NCBI RefSeq assembly: GCF_049676595.1
Contig: NZ_CP187259.1
Location: 1,054,001 to 1,118,000 of the forward strand
DNA: 64,000 nt
Direction: 5' to 3'
Origin: Methanocella_A sp049676595
GTDB taxonomy: Archaea > Halobacteriota > Methanocellia > Methanocellales > Methanocellaceae
Part shown: positions 61,764-64,000 of the stretch, piece by piece
How the letters are laid out: the number at the start of each line of letters is the position of its first letter
How positions within the stretch are numbered: the stretch's first letter is position 1
Notes under the pieces: generated by a model
What the model was told of the DNA's origin: nothing
Database searches by the model: none
Seen by the model: the letters and a program-made list of their open reading frames with translations, nothing else
Program-made: the position numbers and the translations under genes

Positions 61764-63158
61764 CTATCCCTTTTCATGATAGACAGCGCACGATTCCACG
61801 AACTTGCCCGAGAAGGGCACGTATGATGCCGCATGTAAGTGGGTGTAAGTGGCGAGGGTGTTGTCCGACATGATGCCGTCGAGGCCGTTGTGGATTCCGG
61901 AGCCTCTGTCGAGCCTGCATGCGAATTTGGCGTTCGAGGCCAGGTCTGTAATGACCGAGTGGTGGAACTCGTGGCCTTTGAAAAGCGCTCCCTCCTGGCC
62001 GATGGGCGTGTCCATCTCGAACCGGCCTGCCACGTATCCGATGGTGCGGACGTGCTTCATGGAGGCGACGCCTTCGAACACTCCGGCCATGTCGTGGCGG
62101 GATCCGTCCTCGATCTCCAGGCTCTTCATCAGGTACATGAGGCCTCCGCATTCTGCGTAGATGGGCATGCCCCGCCTGGACGCCTCGAAGATGGACTTGC
62201 GCATGGAGTCGTTCCGGGCCAGCTCTGCGGCGAAGATTTCGGGGTAGCCTCCCCCGATGATCAGCCCGTCGACTTCCGGTATTTCGGCGTCGTGCACGGG
62301 GCTGAAGTGGACGATCTCCGCGCCGCGGCACTGGAGCAGGTCAATGTTATCCTTGTAGTAGAAGTTGAATGCCTCGTCGAGGGCAAGGCCGATGCGGACT
62401 CCGCCAGGGTTCTTCCTGACGAAGATCTCAGGTTTCGGCTCCCGGATGGGCGGCGCCTCGGCGGCGATCTCGGCGATGCGTTTCAGGTTCAGGTTATCCC
62501 TGATCGTCTCCTTGATCTTTTCCAGCTTGGAATCGAAGCCCTCGACTCTGGAAGCGCCCTCTCGCGCCGGGATTAACCCTAAGTGGCGCATGGTCAGCTT
62601 CATCGAGTTGCTCCTCGGGATGGCGCCCAGCACTTCTACGCCGGTGTACTTCTCGATGGCCATCTTCGCCTTCTCTGCGTGGCGCTCGCTGCCGATCTTG
62701 TTGAGGATGACGCCCCTGATGTTGACGCCCCTGTCGAAGTCCCGGTAGCCTTTGACAATGGCTGCGGTGCTCCGGGTGATGCTCTGGGCGTCGATGATGA
62801 GGATGACGGGTGTCTTGAGGATCTTGGCGATCTGCGCGGTGGAGCCGACATCAGACAGGCTTTCCAGGCCTTCGTAGAGGCCTCTGACGCCTTCGATGAT
62901 GGCGATGTCCGAGCCTTCCGAGGAGTGAATGAACGCCTCGGCTATAGCTTTGTCCGACATCAGGTAGCCGTCCAGGTTGCCGCCTTGCTTGCCGGTGATC
63001 ATGGAATGGTAGCTGGGATCGATATAGTCCAGGCCCACCTTGAAGGGCTGAACTGTCTTTCCCTGCTCTTTGAGCAGCGCCATAATGCCTACGGAAATGG
63101 TCGTTTTTCCCGCGCTGCTCCTGTCGCCGGCCAGGATGACCCTCGGTATTTTAATCAT
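61764..63158 (-). CDS. cfbB: Ni-sirohydrochlorin a,c-diamide synthase
   Basis: 464 residues of the CobB/CbiA family. The N-terminal P-loop synthetase has RVILAGDRSSAGKTTISVG; FKVGLDYIDPSYH and EGVRGLYEG follow. The C-terminal half is a class I-like glutamine amidotransferase with IIGGGYPEIFA and the nucleophile Cys in MPIYAECGGLMYL, ending with GHEFHHS. CobB-family proteins amidate acetate side chains of corrinoid precursors. In methanogens next to cfbC the substrate is Ni-sirohydrochlorin, giving the a,c-diamide on the way to coenzyme F430 of methyl-CoM reductase. The start overlaps the cfbC stop by four bases. Confidence 0.85.
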   Translation of the reverse strand: MIKIPRVILAGDRSSAGKTTISVGIMALLKEQGKTVQPFKVGLDYIDPSYHSMITGKQGGNLDGYLMSDKAIAEAFIHSSEGSDIAIIEGVRGLYEGLESLSDVGSTAQIAKILKTPVILIIDAQSITRSTAAIVKGYRDFDRGVNIRGVILNKIGSERHAEKAKMAIEKYTGVEVLGAIPRSNSMKLTMRHLGLIPAREGASRVEGFDSKLEKIKETIRDNLNLKRIAEIAAEAPPIREPKPEIFVRKNPGGVRIGLALDEAFNFYYKDNIDLLQCRGAEIVHFSPVHDAEIPEVDGLIIGGGYPEIFAAELARNDSMRKSIFEASRRGMPIYAECGGLMYLMKSLEIEDGSRHDMAGVFEGVASMKHVRTIGYVAGRFEMDTPIGQEGALFKGHEFHHSVITDLASNAKFACRLDRGSGIHNGLDGIMSDNTLATYTHLHAASYVPFSGKFVESCAVYHEKG

Positions 63159-63979
63159 AATAGTGTCAATTCCCTCAGGTATGCGTCTTCTAATGCTTCT
63201 GGAACCTTATTATCCTTTTCCATTAAAACTTTCGCTGCGAGACCTCTGTAGATGGAAGCAGCTTCAGACGAAGGGCTAGCCTCTATCACGCTCTTCCCCG
63301 CCCGCTCGCACTGCTGGACAATCCGGTTGCGGGGGATGTAGGACAGCATCGGCACTCCCAGGGCATCGGCGAACCGCTGGACGATCTCCTGTTCGTCGGC
63401 AGCCTCCCGCTCGTTGCAGATGATGCCGCCGAGCGGAGTCTTGAGGGTGTTGAGCCCCCGGCAGATGTTGTTCGCCGCATACAGCGGCATGTACTCCCCG
63501 GAGGTGATAATGTAGGCTTCCCTGACCATCTTCCTGGTGATGGGGACCGCGAAGCCCCCGCAGACGATGTCACCCGGCACGTCGAAGATCAGCACATCCG
63601 CCTTTTTCATGAAGGGCGAATTCTTCATGAGGACCTCTACTGCCACGATGATGCCTCTGCCGGCACAGCCGATGCCGGGCTCCGGCCCGCCTACTTCGGT
63701 GCACCTGACGCCGCCGAAGCCTTCGAAGATCACGTCTTCTTCCTTGATACTGTCTATCTTATTCTTCCGCTCCCTGACCGTGTCCATTATGGTGGGGATG
63801 CGGCGGCCGCCCAAGAGAGTAATAGAAGAGTCGCTCTTGGGGTCGCACCCGATGAGCATGACTTTCTTGCCCATCTCGCCCAGCGCTGCGGCCATGTTTG
63901 AGGCCGTCGTAGATTTGCCAATGCCGCCCTTGCCATAGACTGCGAGCCGTTTCTGGCTCGTGAATTGTTTCAGGCTCAT
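63155..63979 (-). CDS. cfbC: Ni-sirohydrochlorin a,c-diamide reductive cyclase, NifH-like subunit
   Basis: 274 residues, NifH/BchL superfamily. P-loop YGKGGIGKSTTASNMAAAL is near the N-terminus; GCDPKSDSS is switch-like. The two cysteines that bridge the dimer [4Fe-4S] cluster are in GIGCAGRGI and PGDIVCGGFAVP. With CfbD it uses ATP and low-potential electrons to reduce six double-bond equivalents and close the lactam ring during F430 synthesis. Assignment to CfbC instead of NifH rests on the neighbouring cfbB and absence of nif genes here. AGGAG lies upstream of ATG 63979. The start overlaps an upstream frame by four bases. Confidence 0.88.
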   Translation of the reverse strand: MSLKQFTSQKRLAVYGKGGIGKSTTASNMAAALGEMGKKVMLIGCDPKSDSSITLLGGRRIPTIMDTVRERKNKIDSIKEEDVIFEGFGGVRCTEVGGPEPGIGCAGRGIIVAVEVLMKNSPFMKKADVLIFDVPGDIVCGGFAVPITRKMVREAYIITSGEYMPLYAANNICRGLNTLKTPLGGIICNEREAADEQEIVQRFADALGVPMLSYIPRNRIVQQCERAGKSVIEASPSSEAASIYRGLAAKVLMEKDNKVPEALEDAYLRELTLL

Positions 63980-64000
63980 AGCATGCTCCTGAGCGTGGCC
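63976..64000 (-). CDS. 3' end of an upstream gene (possibly cfbD)
   Basis: On the minus strand, the frame ending at TGA 63978-63976 is open to the window edge (last residues ATLRSML). It overlaps the cfbC start as ATGA, the same junction seen elsewhere in this window. CfbD would be a natural neighbour, but seven residues cannot identify it. Confidence 0.3.

Noticed and set aside
1..64000. tRNA or rRNA genes
   Set aside because: I looked for GGTTCGA-type T-arms with paired acceptor ends in all gaps and found none; a tRNAscan-SE run would settle it.

Overview
The window is methanogen chromosome. It carries the F430 biosynthesis genes cfbB and cfbC, a group II chaperonin (thermosome), archaeal aIF2-beta and L10e, TATA-box promoters and a PGF-CTERM surface protein. 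A free-standing LigD-type ligase and polymerase pair, a methanol methyltransferase pair and the large Ser/Thr-kinase/histidine-kinase hybrid together point to Methanocellales (Methanocella / Rice Cluster I). That placement is inference from gene content; no database search was run.

Layout. 1-18.3 kb: a cell-surface polysaccharide locus with a DUF1616 remnant, a DPM-type GT2, a DUF354 protein, a polysaccharide deacetylase-like protein, two tandem FemAB/GNAT proteins, a large membrane protein, a Wzx flippase, an AsnB amidotransferase, two secreted NosD-like beta-helix proteins and a UDP-ManNAc-type dehydrogenase. 18.5-21.8 kb: lysine/diaminopimelate operon dapL-lysA-dapF. 22.2-29.7 kb: surface proteins, NHEJ ligase and polymerase, AIM24 protein. 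29.8-32.5 kb: thermosome, chagasin-like protease inhibitor, small membrane protein. 32.7-41.8 kb: mtaC-mtaB, an ASKHA corrinoid activator and an 1816-residue hybrid kinase in one operon. 41.9-49 kb: PUA/PAPS-reductase/ferredoxin fusion, hisH, gtrA, a DisA_N-domain protein, a second GT2 and a peroxiredoxin. 49-55.8 kb: dUTPase/dCTP deaminase, trmO, membrane and iron-sulfur proteins, aIF2-beta, L10e. 55.8-61.5 kb: two coiled-coil proteins, one of about 1611 residues, ending in the same motif. 61.7-64 kb: cfbB, cfbC and the end of an upstream gene.

The most unusual feature lies between the genes. Nearly every longer intergenic gap holds a large imperfect palindrome. The arms of these palindromes are made of degenerate 8-9-base words, and each family has its own word: ACACAGATT, TACACGAAG, ACACGACGT, CACGAAnnn, CACGGCGG or GGGAGGTCA. 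Some are nested inside others. At 15.6-16.7 kb an 829-bp element with terminal inverted repeats interrupts one palindrome and itself carries a third. Two families share outer ends but have different cores. None codes for protein. They look like mobile or conversion-maintained hairpin elements.

Two secreted NosD-like proteins and the chagasin-like inhibitor appear to start at ATT codons with good ribosome-binding sites. No RNA genes or CRISPR arrays were found.
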